Part shown: in pieces, positions 31,261 through 56,523 of the stretch
How positions within the stretch are numbered: the first letter of the stretch is position 1
Layout: each line of letters starts with the position of its first letter
DNA from: Alligator mississippiensis
Taxonomy: Eukaryota > Chordata > Crocodylia > Alligatoridae
Direction of reading: 5' to 3'
Assembly (NCBI RefSeq): GCF_030867095.1
Contig: NC_081831.1
Location: forward strand, 42,841,319 to 42,905,318
Length of the DNA: 64,000 nucleotides
Translations under genes and position numbers: made by a program
The notes under the pieces: model-generated
What the model was told of the DNA's origin: nothing
Databases searched by the model: none
What the model saw: the letters and a program-made list of their open reading frames with translations, nothing else

Positions 31261-31786
31261 TGAGTTTTGAATCAGTGAGTTAATGTAGATTTGAGCAGTT
31301 ACACAGTTTAATAACATATACACGAGTTCCTGATTCAATTATTACTGTGGCTGCTCAGATCAATTACTGACCCAGGGGGAGAGACAGTAGTCATGAGAAT
31401 CAGCTCTGTGATTGCTTGCAAACATTGCTTCCTGTTCCCTGCTGAGTCTTGTACTCCTGGGAACCCCGTTGGAGAGGCACGTGGCTCAGGGAAGAGTACT
31501 GTTGTATAGATTGGTATGTCCACAGAAGAGAAGGACAGGCAGGAGGGCAGGAATGGAAGAACCTTGTTCCCCTGCACCTGAGATAAGCAGGCACATCACC
31601 TGCTTTTTATTATAAAGCCACTAGCTGGATTAGTGAAACAGTGAGATCACAAGTAGCACTCTACCTCACTTCTCTTTCTCCTTTTCCTTTGCTTGCTGCT
31701 TATTTGTGGCTGGCAGGACAGCAAGATCCCAGGCACCAAGGTAGAGAGATTGGTTTTACTGAAGAAGCCAAGCCAGTGTTGTAGTC

Positions 31787-33480
31787 ATAGAATCATAGAA
31801 AATTAGGGTTGGAAGGGACCTCAGGAGGTCATCTAGTCCAACCCCCTGCTCAAAGCAAGACCATCCCCAGCTAGATCATTCCAGCCAAAGCTTTGTCTAG
31901 CTGGGTCTTCAAAATCTCCAAGGATAGAGATTCCACAACCTCTCTGGATAGCCTGTTCCAGTGTTTTACTACCTTCCTCGTGAAAGTTTTTCCTGATATC
32001 TAACCTAAACTTCCCTTGCTGCAACTTGAGACCATTGCTCCTTGTTCTGTTATCTGCCATCACTGGGAACAATCCAGCTTTATCCTCTTTAGAACCTCTC
32101 ATTAAGTAGTTGAAGGCTGCTATTAAATCCCTCCTCAATCTTCTCTTCTCCAGACTAAATAAGCCCAGTTCCCTCAGCCTCTCCTTAGAAGTCACGTGCC
32201 CCAGCTCCCTAACCATTGTCATTGCCCTCCGCTGGACTCTAATTTGTCCACGTCCTTTCTGTAGTGGGAGGCCCAAAACTAGACAGTACTCCAGATGTGG
32301 ACTCGCCAGTGCTGAACAGAAGGAAATAATCACTTCCCTCAATCTGCTGACAACTCTTCTACTAATTCAGTCCAGTATGTCATTAGTCATCTTTACAACA
32401 AGGGCACACTTGGCTCATATTCAGCTTACTATCCACACTAACCCCCAGGTACTTTTCTGCAGATTTGCTGCTTAGCCAGTTGGTCCTCAGTCTGTACCAG
32501 TGCATAGGCTTGTTCCATCCTAAGTGCAGGACTTCGCACTTATCCTTACTGAACCTCATGAAATGTCTTTTGGTCCAGTCCTTCAAGTTGTTGAGGTCTC
32601 TCTGAATCTTAGCCCTACCCTCCAGTGTATCTCCTATTCCCTCCAGCTTGGTGTCATCTACAAACTTGTTGAGGGTGCACTTCATGCCATCTTCCAGGTC
32701 ACTGGTGAAAATATTAAACAAAACTGGCCCAGAACTGACCCCTGGGGCACTCAATAACAGCTGCCAACTAGATACAGAGTCATTGACTTTTACCGTTGGA
32801 GCCTAATGATCCAGCCAGTTTTCTGTCCACCTTCCAGTTTTCTGTCCACCTTTTACCGTTTGAGTCCATTCATCCAGCCTGTACTTCCTTAGCTTGCATA
32901 TGAGAATGTTGTGGGAGACCATATCAAAAGCCTTGTTAAAGGCAAGGTATATCACATCCACTGGTCTCCCCGCATCCACAGAATCTCATCTCATCATAGA
33001 AGGCAATCAGGTTGGGCAGGCATGACTTGCCCTTGGTGAAGCCATGCTGACTGTTCCTAATCACCACTCTCTCTTTCAAGTGCTTAGAAATAGATTCCTT
33101 GAGGACCTGGTCTGTGATTTTTCTGGGGGCTGAGGTGAGGCTGACTGGTCTGTAGTTCCCTGGATCTTTCTTTTTTCCTTTTTTAAACATGGGCACTATA
33201 TTTGCTCTTTTCCAATTGTCCAGTACCTCTCCCAATTGCCACAAGTTTTCAAAGATAATGGCCAGTGGCTCTGCAACCAGTCACATTGGCCAACTCCTTC
33301 AGCACCCTCGGGTGCATTCCATCTGGCTCCATGGGCTTTTACACATGCAGCTTTTTAAAGTAATCTCTAACCTGTTCTTTTGCTACTGTTGGCCGCTCAC
33401 CACCTCCCCAAACTGTGCTGCCAGGTGCAGTAGTCTGGGAGCTGACCTTGCTTGTGAAGCCTGAAGTAGTTCTTGCATTC
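31787..33480 (-). mobile_element. CR1 LINE, about 1.7 kb of the 3' half
   Basis: The minus strand contains reverse transcriptase segments in order: [65 protein letters not shown] followed by NKFVDDTKLEG, PHLEYCLVLGLPLQ and [15 protein letters not shown]. The plus-strand start is the antisense tail TAGAATCATAGAAAATTAGG. The catalytic YADD-type box reads FVDD. A short local duplication of CAGTTTTCTGTCCACCTT occurs near 32817-32851. Frame breaks are present, so the copy is dead. Confidence 0.9.
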
Positions 33481-36400
33481 TGAATGGCAGCCCAAAGCTG
33501 CACTGTATTGCTGGTGTGGACTCCAGCTGGCAGACAAATTAATTTCAAGCAGATTTAGGCCATCCAGGAATGCCTTTGGGCAAGTTGCTGATAAGCAGTG
33601 CATTCACTAAAATAAGACTCCCATAGTAAGCAATCAACAAGTAACCCCAGCTGGACAGTGAAAGTTGCTTAAGCGTATACAAAGGCACAAGCTGTTTCAG
33701 GTACTTTGAGCATTACATGCACGTGAGCCAAATTAGTGCAGTCCAGCAAGTCAGGCCTGTGGAGAATTGCCTGATTCTCTGTGGGCTCCTGCTGTCTGAG
33801 CATTAGCGTAGTGAGGGTGCTTAGGCATCATCTGTCCTCTGTGCACATGACCCAGCACTGCTGCACTGATGGCGGCCACCCTGACATCACACCCACATCA
33901 CCGCCAAGCTCAACAGCTTGTACAAAACTGAGTACAGCTGCTCTCCAGTCCAGTGGCGTTATTGAGGGAGTGCGGGGCTGAAGGCACCGACTAGAGCCAG
34001 TTGCAGTGCAGATAACAAGTGGATGCATCTTGACTTTGGTGTGTCCCCATCCCTGTGTGGATTGACTTGTTTTGCAGACCAGGGCTGCACCCCAGAGCTA
34101 GCTGCTTATGCAAACTTGGGCCTGGCTAATATCTCTCTGCTGCTACTGGCTTGGATGCACCAAATTTCTAGCTTGTGACTCTGTCTGTTTCTTTCTCCTC
34201 ACCAGCATCCCCCAAAGCCCTGTGTAACTTCCCTGTTGCTTTCGAGCAAATTCCAGCCTAGCAATTCAGTTGTTCCAGGAAATCCTTCTGGCTGTGAGGT
34301 CTGGTTGGGGGAAGGAGGGAAGGGTGTGAGAAGGAGCCCCTGGAAGTGCCTTTAGGTATGACTCCTTCCATACACAAATACCTTTATGTGCTTCCTGTTG
34401 CCTTTTTCTTATCTCTTTGTTCTGTAGGACAACAGCAGAGGCTGAGCACTCCCAGCCAGGGTGGTTCTGTGTGTACTGGGAGGGCTGTCCCCCAAGATAT
34501 AGATAGAACCAGTGCAACCCAGAGTGACTCATTTTGCTCAGCCCTGTGTTTGTTTGGTGCACAACAGTGTGCCACTGAACCCCAGAACAGTGCCCTGGAG
34601 CCACCTCTGGCCCCTCCCAGCAGGGGTGTTCAGTCCCCCTGGCTGCCAGTCAGGGTTTACACAGATCGGGAGGTAGGAGTTGCTGGAGGGTTCAGCCAAG
34701 AAGAGGTTTTTCTGAGCTTTCCTGTTCCTCTCTGGAGCCTGCAAACTCTGCAGGCCAGTCTGACCCCACCCAGATTAGCTTTTCTGCAGTGAGCTGTGTG
34801 TGCTGTCTGGGAGGAGCTGCCTTCTCCAGCTCTGCTGCAGTACTAGTCATGCAAATAAACCACAAGTTCTATAGCAAAGCACCCTTGGGAAAGCAGGGCA
34901 AAGGACAAAGTGATCTGAGCCAAAAGCTTGGGTCTGGTCACCCCCAGAGTTAGATCTGGGGCCTGGATTTGAATGTCATGCTTGGTCTCTTGTGGCTGAA
35001 CTCATAGCCAGGATCCAAGCAGCCCCAGTTATGGAGAGTTTAAAAATCCAAAAACCACTTTTGTACTTCAGGCCCTTTTTCCAGTGTAAAACCACCTGCA
35101 AGTCAGAGTAGAGGCCCCCAGTATAAGGCAACTGCAAATCTGGGGTGAGGGGCTCCAGAAAACTCCTAGAAGTCTAGAAAAGAGCATGTATGGAGAATGT
35201 TATCAGTTCAGGCAAAGGGGAAGGGGAAACTCAGCAGACTTCCTGTCTGTTCAGGAAAAGCTGGTCACAGGTACAGATCTGCTTTGGCAGAAGGGGATGG
35301 AGCCTGTGAGCCTGCTGCATTCCCACATACTGGTCATCTGGGGCCTGTCAGTCAGAACATTTTTGCCATGATTCCTCCCTCGTATATAAAAAGAAACTGA
35401 TTGTATCTAGTGAGAATGTTCACCGTGGCCCTATAACCCAGAGGACCACAATCTGTAGGAGCTTACCACAACAAGCAGGCATAGAAAGACCAGTAACCAC
35501 AGACTGTTAAAACCAAAACCTTAGCTTGCTTCCTAGAATGAACTTATGATGGAGCTGTGTGAAAAAGCCACTCTGATAAGTCTGTGTAAGGCCACACCAG
35601 CCCTACTCCTGAGTTCAAAATAGAGTAGTCCCTTGTGTATTTGAATGAAACAACAACCCACAAATGCAGATAGTCAAGGGGGCATCTAACTTGTCTACAG
35701 AAATGAAGGCAAATACATTCTTAAAGCATTTGATAGGGTGTTTGACAAACCAATGTTAAGGGTATAATGCAACCTCTTTAGAGAGCGAGCTTATTGTGCT
35801 GCCAAAAATCTGCTCTCCATGGAGAAAGTAAAAGCTGGAATTGGCCAGTAGGCAAATTAGATCTTATTAAGCAAATACACAAGCTAACTGATAGGGCTGG
35901 TGGTACGGTGACTGCAGGCACAGCAAACCAGTTACAGATTTGTACAGAGCCTTTCCTTTGTACTCTAAAAGTTAGGTTGCACATAGACCCTTGATGGGAG
36001 CCTTGTCTCGCTATCATGCTTTTGGTTTCACTGTCACATCCCTGTAACTGATCCCGTGAGGATTCATTTTTCCTCTCTTCTACTTGTGCTGCTCCATGTA
36101 GTAGTAGTAGATTTATGACTTGCCAAAACAGTACAATAACAATTTCATACAATAAAGGAGCCACCTATACAGTATATAATTCTTGCTAAAAAATGCACAA
36201 TAAGATTATCCAGTCCACAAGCCTATGCAAAATTAAAACAACATAGCAAGCATATGATCACATAAAAGAGAGAATAAAATGAAGTAGTGAACATAAATAA
36301 CAAACGTGAGTTCTGTCTGATATTGGCCCTCATTCTATATGCAAGTAACACAGATGCACCTAAGGTGTATAGGACCAGCTCTGAAGTGTTAGAAGCCAGA

Positions 36401-36759
36401 TTGTTTTTTCTTCATTAACCCAGCATTTATAGTTTCCCATTAATAGAGAGATCTGTTGTCCTCTAATTTCTTCAAAAAACAATTGAGACCACAAATAATG
36501 ATTTAAATGCTGCTCAGTGTTTTGATCCTCTCCCCCCATCCTTTTGTTTTTAAACTGTATTAGTTAAAAATCACAACAGCAGAATTCATTAGTGAGGAGT
36601 GGCACAGGCTGGAAGCCAGTTTCATCTCAGCACATTGCGCTAGCACTTACTCTGTGGAAGCTGCCAGCCAAGAACTAACCTACTTACTGGGTGTTAGCTC
36701 ATTTGAACTTGCTAATACTATCTGGCTCTCACAGGACAGCCACCTGTGAGCTGCCTCAA

Positions 36760-37270
36760 ATCCAGGGGAGTTTCTAGGCCAGAAGGGCTGGCTGAGAACA
36801 TCTAGTCTGAATTCTGGTACAGGCCACAGAATTCCTTTATCTACCCAGTAACCTGTGGTATATCAGAGCAGTCTCTGACAAGCTGTCCAATCTTGATTTT
36901 AACACTTCAAATGATAGGGTCTGTCTCATCCCTTGACAAACTTCCAGTGGTCTGTTATCCTCACCATTACTAATTTGTACCTTATTTCTAGAGTGAATTA
37001 TTCTAATTTCAGTTCTCAGCCATTGGTTCTTGTTGAGCTTTTGTGTTACATTAACAAGCCCTCTTGTACTGGTTACCTTCTCCCTGTGTAAGTAGACCAC
37101 GGTTGACTAACCTCTTAACCTCTAATGAACTGAATAAAGTAAGCCTCTCAAGTCTCTCCTGTTTTAAATTGTATTATTCTTGGCGTTCTTTTCAAGACTC
37201 AGATTTTTGCAACCTTTTTTTTTTTTTAAGGTTGGGACACCAGAACTGCATGCAGCATCCTAGTAGCAGT
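36760..37270 (-). mobile_element. Old CR1-related LINE 3' fragment
   Basis: The plus strand shows the antisense layout of a CR1 3' end (GCCAGAAGGGCTGGCTGAGA at the start, then CAGTGGTCTGTTATCCTCAC). On the minus strand, wording such as MRQTLSFEVLKSRLDSLSET and RTEIRIIHSRNKVQISN can be read. It is much more diverged than the other copies, so it is probably an old subfamily. Confidence 0.6.
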
Positions 37271-37574
37271 CTGACTAGTACAAGGGATGCATCACCTCCC
37301 TACACCTGTTCTACATACCCTTCTCGGAGGACTGCTGTAGCCTTTCCTTCACATCTAGAAGGCCTTGCTTTTGTACTTGGGGTAAAACCTTATATTTGGG
37401 GTAAGGAAGGAAGTTTGGTCAGATTAGTATGGACTGTGGGGGGTTTTGCCTTCCTCTGTAGCAGGGGCCCTCTACCCAGGACCTCTTGAGCACATACTGA
37501 CAACTCATAGATGTGGGACATTGGCTACCATGGTTCCCCTGCTTTACTGATGGCAGGGTAGGGTGTTAGGTATG

Positions 37575-37790
37575 TGCTGTGTCAGGGTTGACAATAGCCT
37601 TATGTAGAATTTAGATTAGGGATGAGTTTAGTTTATGGATTAAATTAGATTAGATTATGGATTGTATAGACTGGTTTGGGTGGGGATGAGGCTGCCTCAG
37701 GCAGGGGGTAGGACTAGGACTAGATGGCCTCTGGAGGTCCCTTCCAGCCATGCTTCTCTGGGATTCTATGATTTCCTGGGAACTTGCATG
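37575..37790 (+). mobile_element. SINE-like unit with CR1-type 3' tail
   Basis: It starts GTGTCAGGGTTGACAATAG, carries GGATTGTATAGACTGGTTTG in the middle and ends with the sense CR1 tail (GGACTAGATGGCCTCTGGAG, then TTCCAGCCATGCTTC, GGGATTCTATG). The same head, middle and tail occur near 63.33-63.60 kb, split there by another insertion. No RNA polymerase III boxes were confirmed. Confidence 0.5.
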
Positions 37791-38094
37791 CAGTTGCTGT
37801 CTGCCAAGACTCCTACAGGTTCTCCTTTCTCAACAAGAGGGGATGCAGGTGGGTGAGGCAGCGATGAGCTGTGCTGGCACAAGTTGGGGTTTAGGCTCAG
37901 GTTTGGACAATTGGAGCAGCTGCATCTTAAACCCAAGATGTGCTCTGGACCTGTTTGCAGCCCTGAGCCTGCAAGATGGTGGGAGTTACACAGCCTGCTC
38001 TGGGTGATGTAAGTGGCTCGAGCCCTGTGCTCTTTCCCTGTCGTTTATTTCAAGAAGAGAAGCAAGGACTGCAGTGGCACAGCTCTGCCAGGCT

Positions 38095-38800
38095 GGGGAG
38101 GCCTGTAGGACGTGGGGGGCAGAAGGGAACAGGGCCTAGCTCGGGGAGGTGCGGACGAGCTCGGGCCAGGAGACCGGGTGGGTTTTACTCCTAGTACCTT
38201 GGCGGGAGGAACGTGCGAGGGGAGTCCCTGGCTCGGGCCAGCGGTGACGCGGGGTCCCCAGGCCGCGCGCACCTGCGGGCCGAGCCCGTGCAGCGGCACC
38301 TCCGCACCGCGCCCCAGGCAGCGGCCGAGGCGGGCCCGAGGGAGCCCACCAGTGTGTCTGTGCCCCGGGCGCGGGTCCTTGTCGGGGTTGGGGTCGGGGT
38401 CGCGCCCGCTCCCCGGGCGGGGCCGCCGCGGCTCCTTTAAGGGCCGGGGCAGGTGAGACGAGCGCTGCTTCCTTGCGGTGCCGGCTCCGCCCTGCTGCCG
38501 TCTGTCCTGTCCTGTCCTGTCCTGTCCTGTCCTGTCCAGCTCAGCCCAGCCCAGCCCCAGCGGCCGCAGCAGCGCGGGGAGCCGGGCCCCAGCTCCCAGG
38601 TACCGTGGCGGGTGCGGACGCGGGCGGCGCCAGGACGAGCCCAGAGCCCGGCCGCAGGAGCCGGCCGGGCCCGCTGTGCGCCCCGGCGGGGCCCGCCCGA
38701 CTCCCCGCAGCCGGAGCGAGAGGCCGGGGCGGCGCTTCCTGCCTGGGTCCGCTTCGGTCTTGCCTGCCGCTTCTGCAGCAGGGGCGTAGCTCACCTGGGT
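38095..38800 (+). promoter_or_regulatory. SYTL4: CpG island, probable SYTL4 promoter and 5' UTR exon
   Basis: Strongly GC- and CpG-rich. A CAG/GTACCG boundary at 38599/38600 could be the donor of a noncoding first exon, but the splice is not proven. SYTL4 is the only nearby gene lacking a 5' end, and its first coding exon starts after an acceptor at 44334-44335, so an upstream noncoding exon is expected. Confidence 0.6.
38502..38537 (+). repeat. (CTGTC)n pentanucleotide microsatellite
   Basis: Seven perfect CTGTC units in the CpG island, in or next to the presumed SYTL4 first exon. Confidence 0.95.
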
Positions 38801-39295
38801 GGGAAGGACGCGGAGCCCGCGGCTTTGCCTCGTTCTTGGGCTAAGGGCTGTTGGTTGCGTTTGCAAATGGCCCCTGCATCCGGCTAAGGGTTGCCACGCT
38901 GAAAAGGGGACAAGACGCGGAGGCGTTGCTGAAGTTCACGTCTCTCCTGGGATATCGAAGCTCCTGTCTTTCACCAGGGTCCCCAGAACGTGGTGATGCC
39001 CTAAACTTGGAAATGGCCAGCACAGCTGTACTTTTGGATGTGATCTACTACCCCTCTGTTTTAGCTAAAATCATTGTGGCTGAGGGAGCCAGTGGGGTGT
39101 CAGAAGGAGGGACCTCTAAGCACAGAAGTAATTCCATTGTAGCACTTGGAGCCGGAGGCAGTACCCTGGGTAGGGCTTACTATTGGTGAAGTAGGGCAGG
39201 GTAAGCAGGTTAACCTGAGCCCCATACAATCCATGGGGCGGCCAGCAGTACAGCACAGGTAAGCAATAAGCAGGTAAGCAATAAGGGGCCCTTTG
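38801..39295. other. Flank of the CpG island and start of the CR1 5' region
   Basis: CpG density drops after about 38.85 kb. From about 39.16 kb the sequence may be CR1 5' untranslated region, including a short repeat with AGCAGGTAAGCAATAA near 39260-39285. No gene was seen. Confidence 0.4.
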
Positions 39296-42146
39296 GGCAT
39301 CAGAGCCGGGGGACAACAAAGGCACCAGTCACAGGGCTCAAGTGCCTGTACACCAATGCTAGGAGCATGGGGAGCAAGCAGGATGAACTAGCATTCCTGC
39401 TTGCAGAAAACACCTACGACTTAGTAGGACTAACAGAAACCTGGTGGGACTCCACCCACGACTGGGCAGTACATATTGAGGGTTATAAGCTGTACAGAAA
39501 GGATAGAGTGGGGGGGAGAGGGGGAGGGGTTGTGCTCTGTGTCAATGAGCAATATACATTGACCCTTATCAAAACGGAATCGGAGGAGGAGAAAGTAGAA
39601 GGATTGTGGGTTAGGTTACATGGAGGTCAAGGAGAAAGGGATTTGGTGGTAGGGGTCTGCTACAGACCCCCACACCAAGGGGAAGAACTAGATTTGGGCT
39701 CTCGGAGATCATAAAAACGAGGGAGGCGGTAGTCATGGTAGACATCTGCTGGGAGACGCAGACAGCAAATTCCCACTGTTCACGCAGGTTCCTATCCTGT
39801 GTACAGGACCTCCATCTGATGCAGGAGGTACATGGTCCCACTAGGGGGAATGCCTTACTGGACCTGGTATTGGCAAAGGGACATGACATGGTAGGAGACC
39901 TACACATTGGTGGTCACCTGGGGGACAGTGATCACCAAATAATAGAATTCATCATAAGACATTGCGTGGGTAAGGTAACTACTAGGGTGAAAGTGCTAGA
40001 CTTTAGGAAAGCTGATTTCAATGAACTCGGGTGTTTAGTCAAGGATGCACTGCAGAGTAAGAGTTTTGAAGAGATGGGAGCCTAGGAAGGGTGGCTGTGC
40101 CTTAAGGAAACGATCCTTTGGGCACAGAGGGAGACGATCCCGATGTGGGGGAAAGGGGCCAAGAGGCTTCCTTGGCTGACCAGCGAAATCCAGAGCAGCC
40201 TACGGGCTAAAAGGGGGGCATATAAAAAGTGGAAATGGGGAAAGATTACTAAGGAGGAGTATACCTCCTCTGCTCGTGCTTGTAGGGAGCCAGTTAGACA
40301 GGCCAAAGCTACCATGGAGCTGAGGATGGCATCCCAAGTTAAGGATATCTAAAGAACAATTTTTTGTTATATAAGGAGTAAAAGGAAGGCCCAGGGTGGA
40401 ATAGGACCTCTACTAGATGGGCATAAGCAATTGGTGACTGACAGGGGGGACAAGGCTGAACTCCTCAACGAGTTCTTTGCCTCAGTGTTCCTAAGTAAGG
40501 GGCAAGACAAGTCTCTCACTGGGATTGTAGAGAGGCAGCAGAAGGGTGCCAGACTACCAAGCGTAGACCCTGAGATGGTGCAGAGTCACTTGGAGGAACT
40601 GGATGCGTTTAAGTCGGCAGGGCCGGATGAGCTCTATCCGAGGGTATTGAAGGCACTGGCTGATGTCATTGCACAGCCACTGGCGGGAATATTTGAACAC
40701 TCGTGGTGCACGGGCCAGGTCCCGGAGGACTGGAAAAGGGCCAGTGTGGTCCCCATTTTCAAGAAGGGGAGGAAGGAGGACCCAGGCAACTATAGGCCAG
40801 TCAGTCTCACCTCCATCCTTAGCAAAGTCTTTGAGAAATCATCAAGGCTCACATTTGCGAGAGCCCGGAAGGAAAAATTTATGCTGAGGGGAAACCAGCA
40901 CAGGTTTGTAGCAGGTAGATCATGCCTGACTAATCTAGTCTCTCTTTATGACTAGGTTACTAAACACCTGAATGCAGGAGTAGGGGTTGACGTCGTTTAC
41001 TTAGACTTCAGGAAGGCCTTCAATACGGTATCCCACACCATACTGGTGAACAAGTTAAGAGGCTGTGACTTGGGTCAGTCCGGTGGGTGGTGAATTGGCT
41101 AGAGGGTTGTAGCCAGAGAGTCGTAGTGGATGGGTCAGTATCGACCTGGAAGGGTGTGGGCAGTGGGGTCCCAGCAGGGCTTGTTCCTTGGACCGATACT
41201 CTTCAATGTCTTCATCAGCAACTTGGACGAGGGAGTGAAGTGTACTCTGTCCAAGTTTGCGGATGACACAAAGCTGTGGGGAGAGGTGGACACACCGGAG
41301 GGCAGGGAACAACTACAAGCAGACCTGGACAGGTTGGACAAGTGGGCAGAAAACAACAGAATGCAATTCAACAAGGAGAAATGCAAAGTGCTGCACTTAG
41401 GGAGGAAAAATGTCCAGCACACCTACAGCCTAGGGAATGACCTGCTGGGTGGCATGGAAGCGGAAAAGGATCTTGGAGTCCTAGTGGACTACAAGATGAA
41501 CATGAGTCGTCAGTGTGATGAAGTCATCAGAAAAGCTAATGGCACTTTATCATGCATCAGCAGATGCATGACAAACAGAATCAAGGAGGTGATACTTCTC
41601 CTCTATCGGGCGCTGGTCAGACCGCAGTTGGAGTACTGCGTGCAATTTTGGGTGCCGCACTTCAAGAAGGATGTGGATAACCTGGAGAGGGTCCAGAGAA
41701 GGGCTGCTTGTATGGTTAAGGGCTTGCAGGCCAAGCCCTATGAGGGGAGACTAGGGCACCTGGACCTCTTCAGCCTCCTCAAGAGAAGGTTGAGAGGCGA
41801 CCTTGTGGCTGCCTATGAGTTCATCATGGGGGCACAGAAGGGAATTGGTGAGGTTTTACTCACCAAGGCGCCCCTGGGGGTTACAAGAAATAATGGCCAC
41901 AAGCTAGCAGAGAGCAGATTTAGACTGGACATTAGGAGGAACTTCTTCACAGTTCGAGTGGCCAAAATCTGGAACGGGCTCCCAAGGGAGGTGGTGCTCT
42001 CCCCTACCCTGGGGGTCTTCAAGAGGAGGTTAGATAGGCATCTAGCTGGGGTCATCTGAACCCAGCACTTTTTCCTGCCTATGCAGGGGGTCGGACTCGA
42101 TGATCTATTGAGGTCCCTTCCAACCCTAACATCTATGAATCTATGA
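39296..42146 (+). mobile_element. Long CR1 LINE with endonuclease and reverse transcriptase
   Basis: The sense strand encodes an APE-type endonuclease (LKCLYTNARSMGSKQDELAF, LVGLTETWWD, VVGVCYRPPH; 39345-39714) and a reverse transcriptase ([47 protein letters not shown] near 41240-41280, [20 protein letters not shown]). It ends with [16 protein letters not shown] at 42057 and a tail with ATCTATGAATCTATGAG. Nearly all of ORF2 is present but split over several frames (breaks after 39714, near 40084, 40350, 40955 and before 41130), so it is inactive. It lies upstream of the SYTL4 coding region, probably in its first intron. Confidence 0.93.
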
Positions 42147-44335
42147 GTAGAAAACACTGCTCAATTTTGCTTACTGTGGTAACAGACTTGATGATGGAGG
42201 GGCTGTATGGAACGCACTTTAGATGCTCATTCCTGGATGTGGGATTATTTCAGAAAGACTTTGAAGAAACTGCTGGAATAGATTTATTTAGTATACCAGC
42301 TAGTTCTTTCCTGTTCTTATTATGTTTCTAGGTCTAGTCTTTTATTCTTTATGAAATGGTTTTTAATTTTGGTCCATATTAGTAGAACAAGGCTGTTTTA
42401 AAGAAATATGGTCAGTTTTAAAACTCCTGTTAAATTTAGCAGCCTGAGTGAAGAGCACCTGATGTGTGATTATTTAACTTTAAATGTAGATGTTTTTATT
42501 TTCTGTTTTGCATCTTATTCCACAAGAACAATAATACAATTATCCATTTTATTTTCTATTTGTCACATACATTAGCATAATCGTCTAAACTGTCGGAGAG
42601 TTCTTTAAAACTCAGATAATATTTCTTATGATTTCAGTGGGGTTTTTAAAATAATTATTTTTTCTTTTAACTTGGAAATAATAGGGGAGGCAAAACTTCC
42701 AGGTTAAATTGGGTTTTTAATTCTGAACCTAGTCCCATAGTACATTTGTTTTTGATATTATTATTATTTTATTTTATTTTTTTTTTTTAGAATATTGCTT
42801 AGACTGAAAATGGGGAGGGGGGAATGAGCCAGAATCAGTTGTTTAGGAGACAGTGGCTGTTTAGTTAAAAGTCAGAGAAAATTGAATTAGAAACTTTAAG
42901 GGTACCTACCCTAAAGGATTAGAAGGCAGGGGTGTTCATGGGAGTTGATTCTTTATACACACACACAATATGTAAACTGCAGTTCAGAAGCTTTTGCAAA
43001 CTCTAACACGACAACTTAGTTTTGCTTGGTGTTCATGAGAACAACAGTCCTCAACTGTGGGTTTACTTTTTACTTTGTGCTGTTACCAAGCCTCTGCTGT
43101 ATCTCATGCTGGCCCTTAAAAAAAGAAAAAAAGAGAGGGTGCTAAATTTAATACATCTTAAAACAAGACTTGCCTCCTGAGGCACTCGCCTCCTGTTCCA
43201 GTGACCTCTAATCCCTGTTGCCCTGTGGAATCTCAGCAGGTCTGTAACCATAGCCATGGCTGTGGTATCATTTAGGAAGCAGGAAGGTCCCTTCTGGACA
43301 GCATTGCAGAAGGGCAAAATTTCTGCTGGTTGTACTTGAAAGCAATGCTCTGTGAACAGCAGGAGCTCAGTTCAGGAAGTGATTCGGTTAAGACTGACAA
43401 ACGTAGTGGCAGCGCTGCTTTTCGATGTAATGAGTTGTGATGTGTGTGTACTTCAGAGCCTAAGGGAGACGGATGCTTCTAAAAGCTCTTCCTGGCTTGC
43501 TCCTTCTGTGCAGTGTCTGATATATTGTGCTGCTCTGGGAATGAAAGCAACTTGATAAAGGCAAGCTTTGTAGATAGTCTGTTATAAAGCACAAGCAACT
43601 CTTTGCTGCATCTGCAGCTTCTGGATGGAGCAAATTTGTTTTATTTTTAAATCTCCCAAGTCCTGCCCATCAGTGGGGCCAAAGGGAGAAACCTCATGGG
43701 CTAGAATCTACAGGCTAGAAGTAGCTACCTACTGCTAGTTCACTAGATGCACAGTAGCTTCTTCAGGTATGGGAAGATCAGAAGCTTAGAAAGTCATGAC
43801 TATCCAGGCACTTTCAAGCTGCTAGAAAGAGGAGGGGCAGTGCCAATTCTAAAATCTATTCCGTCCTACTCCTGCTCTCCCTTCCTCCCTCCCCCCCCAG
43901 TCCATGGTCCTGACAATGTTGGATGCAGGGGACAACCCCCCCCCTCCCCCCCAAGCCTGCTGGTGAATTGACATAACTGCCTAATGCTCCCCCAAGGGTG
44001 TGTTAAGGCACGTGCAGAGTACTGGAGTGCCAGAACACACTGATGTGCCTCCTAGGTAGCTGAGAGGGCAGCAGAGGCAGTGCCCCAGGAATGGAAGGGG
44101 AGGAGATGAAGCTGGCTGTGCGTCAGAGCCTGATGCATGTAGCAACATGGACTCCTGTGTAGGCAGACTTGCTATGAGGTGAAGGAACTGCAGGGCCAAA
44201 CCTATGATAAATACTGCGTCAATTTGACTGCATTTGGGGATTTGGGGAGGGTCTCTTCTCAGACCAGTGCAGCATGTGCTAGAGGCATGCAGCAGTGCAG
44301 CACTTGACTTTATGAACTTGCTCATTTGCTTCTAG
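42147..44335 (+). other. Probable SYTL4 intron 1 DNA
   Basis: No exon was recognised. 42.3-43.1 kb is AT-rich with poly-T/A runs; there are C runs near 43.89 and 43.94 kb. It runs into the acceptor TTCTAG at 44330-44335. Confidence 0.5.
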
Positions 44336-44386
44336 CTTGGAGGAGGCCACCTGCTTTAAAAAAGGGTGGGCGGCTCCAGAGAAGCC
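44336..44386 (+). other. SYTL4: 5' UTR part of the SYTL4 start-codon exon
   Basis: A good acceptor (polypyrimidine, then TTCTAG ending at 44335) opens the exon that carries the ATG. The context GAAGCCATGTC is an acceptable start. An upstream noncoding exon is therefore expected. Confidence 0.7.

Positions 44387-56523
<12,137 letters not shown>

Larger units (their letters stand above)
33481..38090. other. Intergenic DNA between TYW2 and the SYTL4 CpG island
   Basis: No exon was recognised on either strand. It holds an old CR1 fragment (36.76-37.27 kb) and a SINE-like unit with a CR1-type tail (37.57-37.79 kb), both listed. 35.4-36.6 kb is AT-rich and featureless to the eye. Confidence 0.55.

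Noticed and set aside
38045-38866. A 273-codon open frame on the minus strand across the CpG island
   Set aside because: It is Pro/Arg/Gly-rich, has no recognisable domain, and long open frames are expected by chance in GC-rich DNA.
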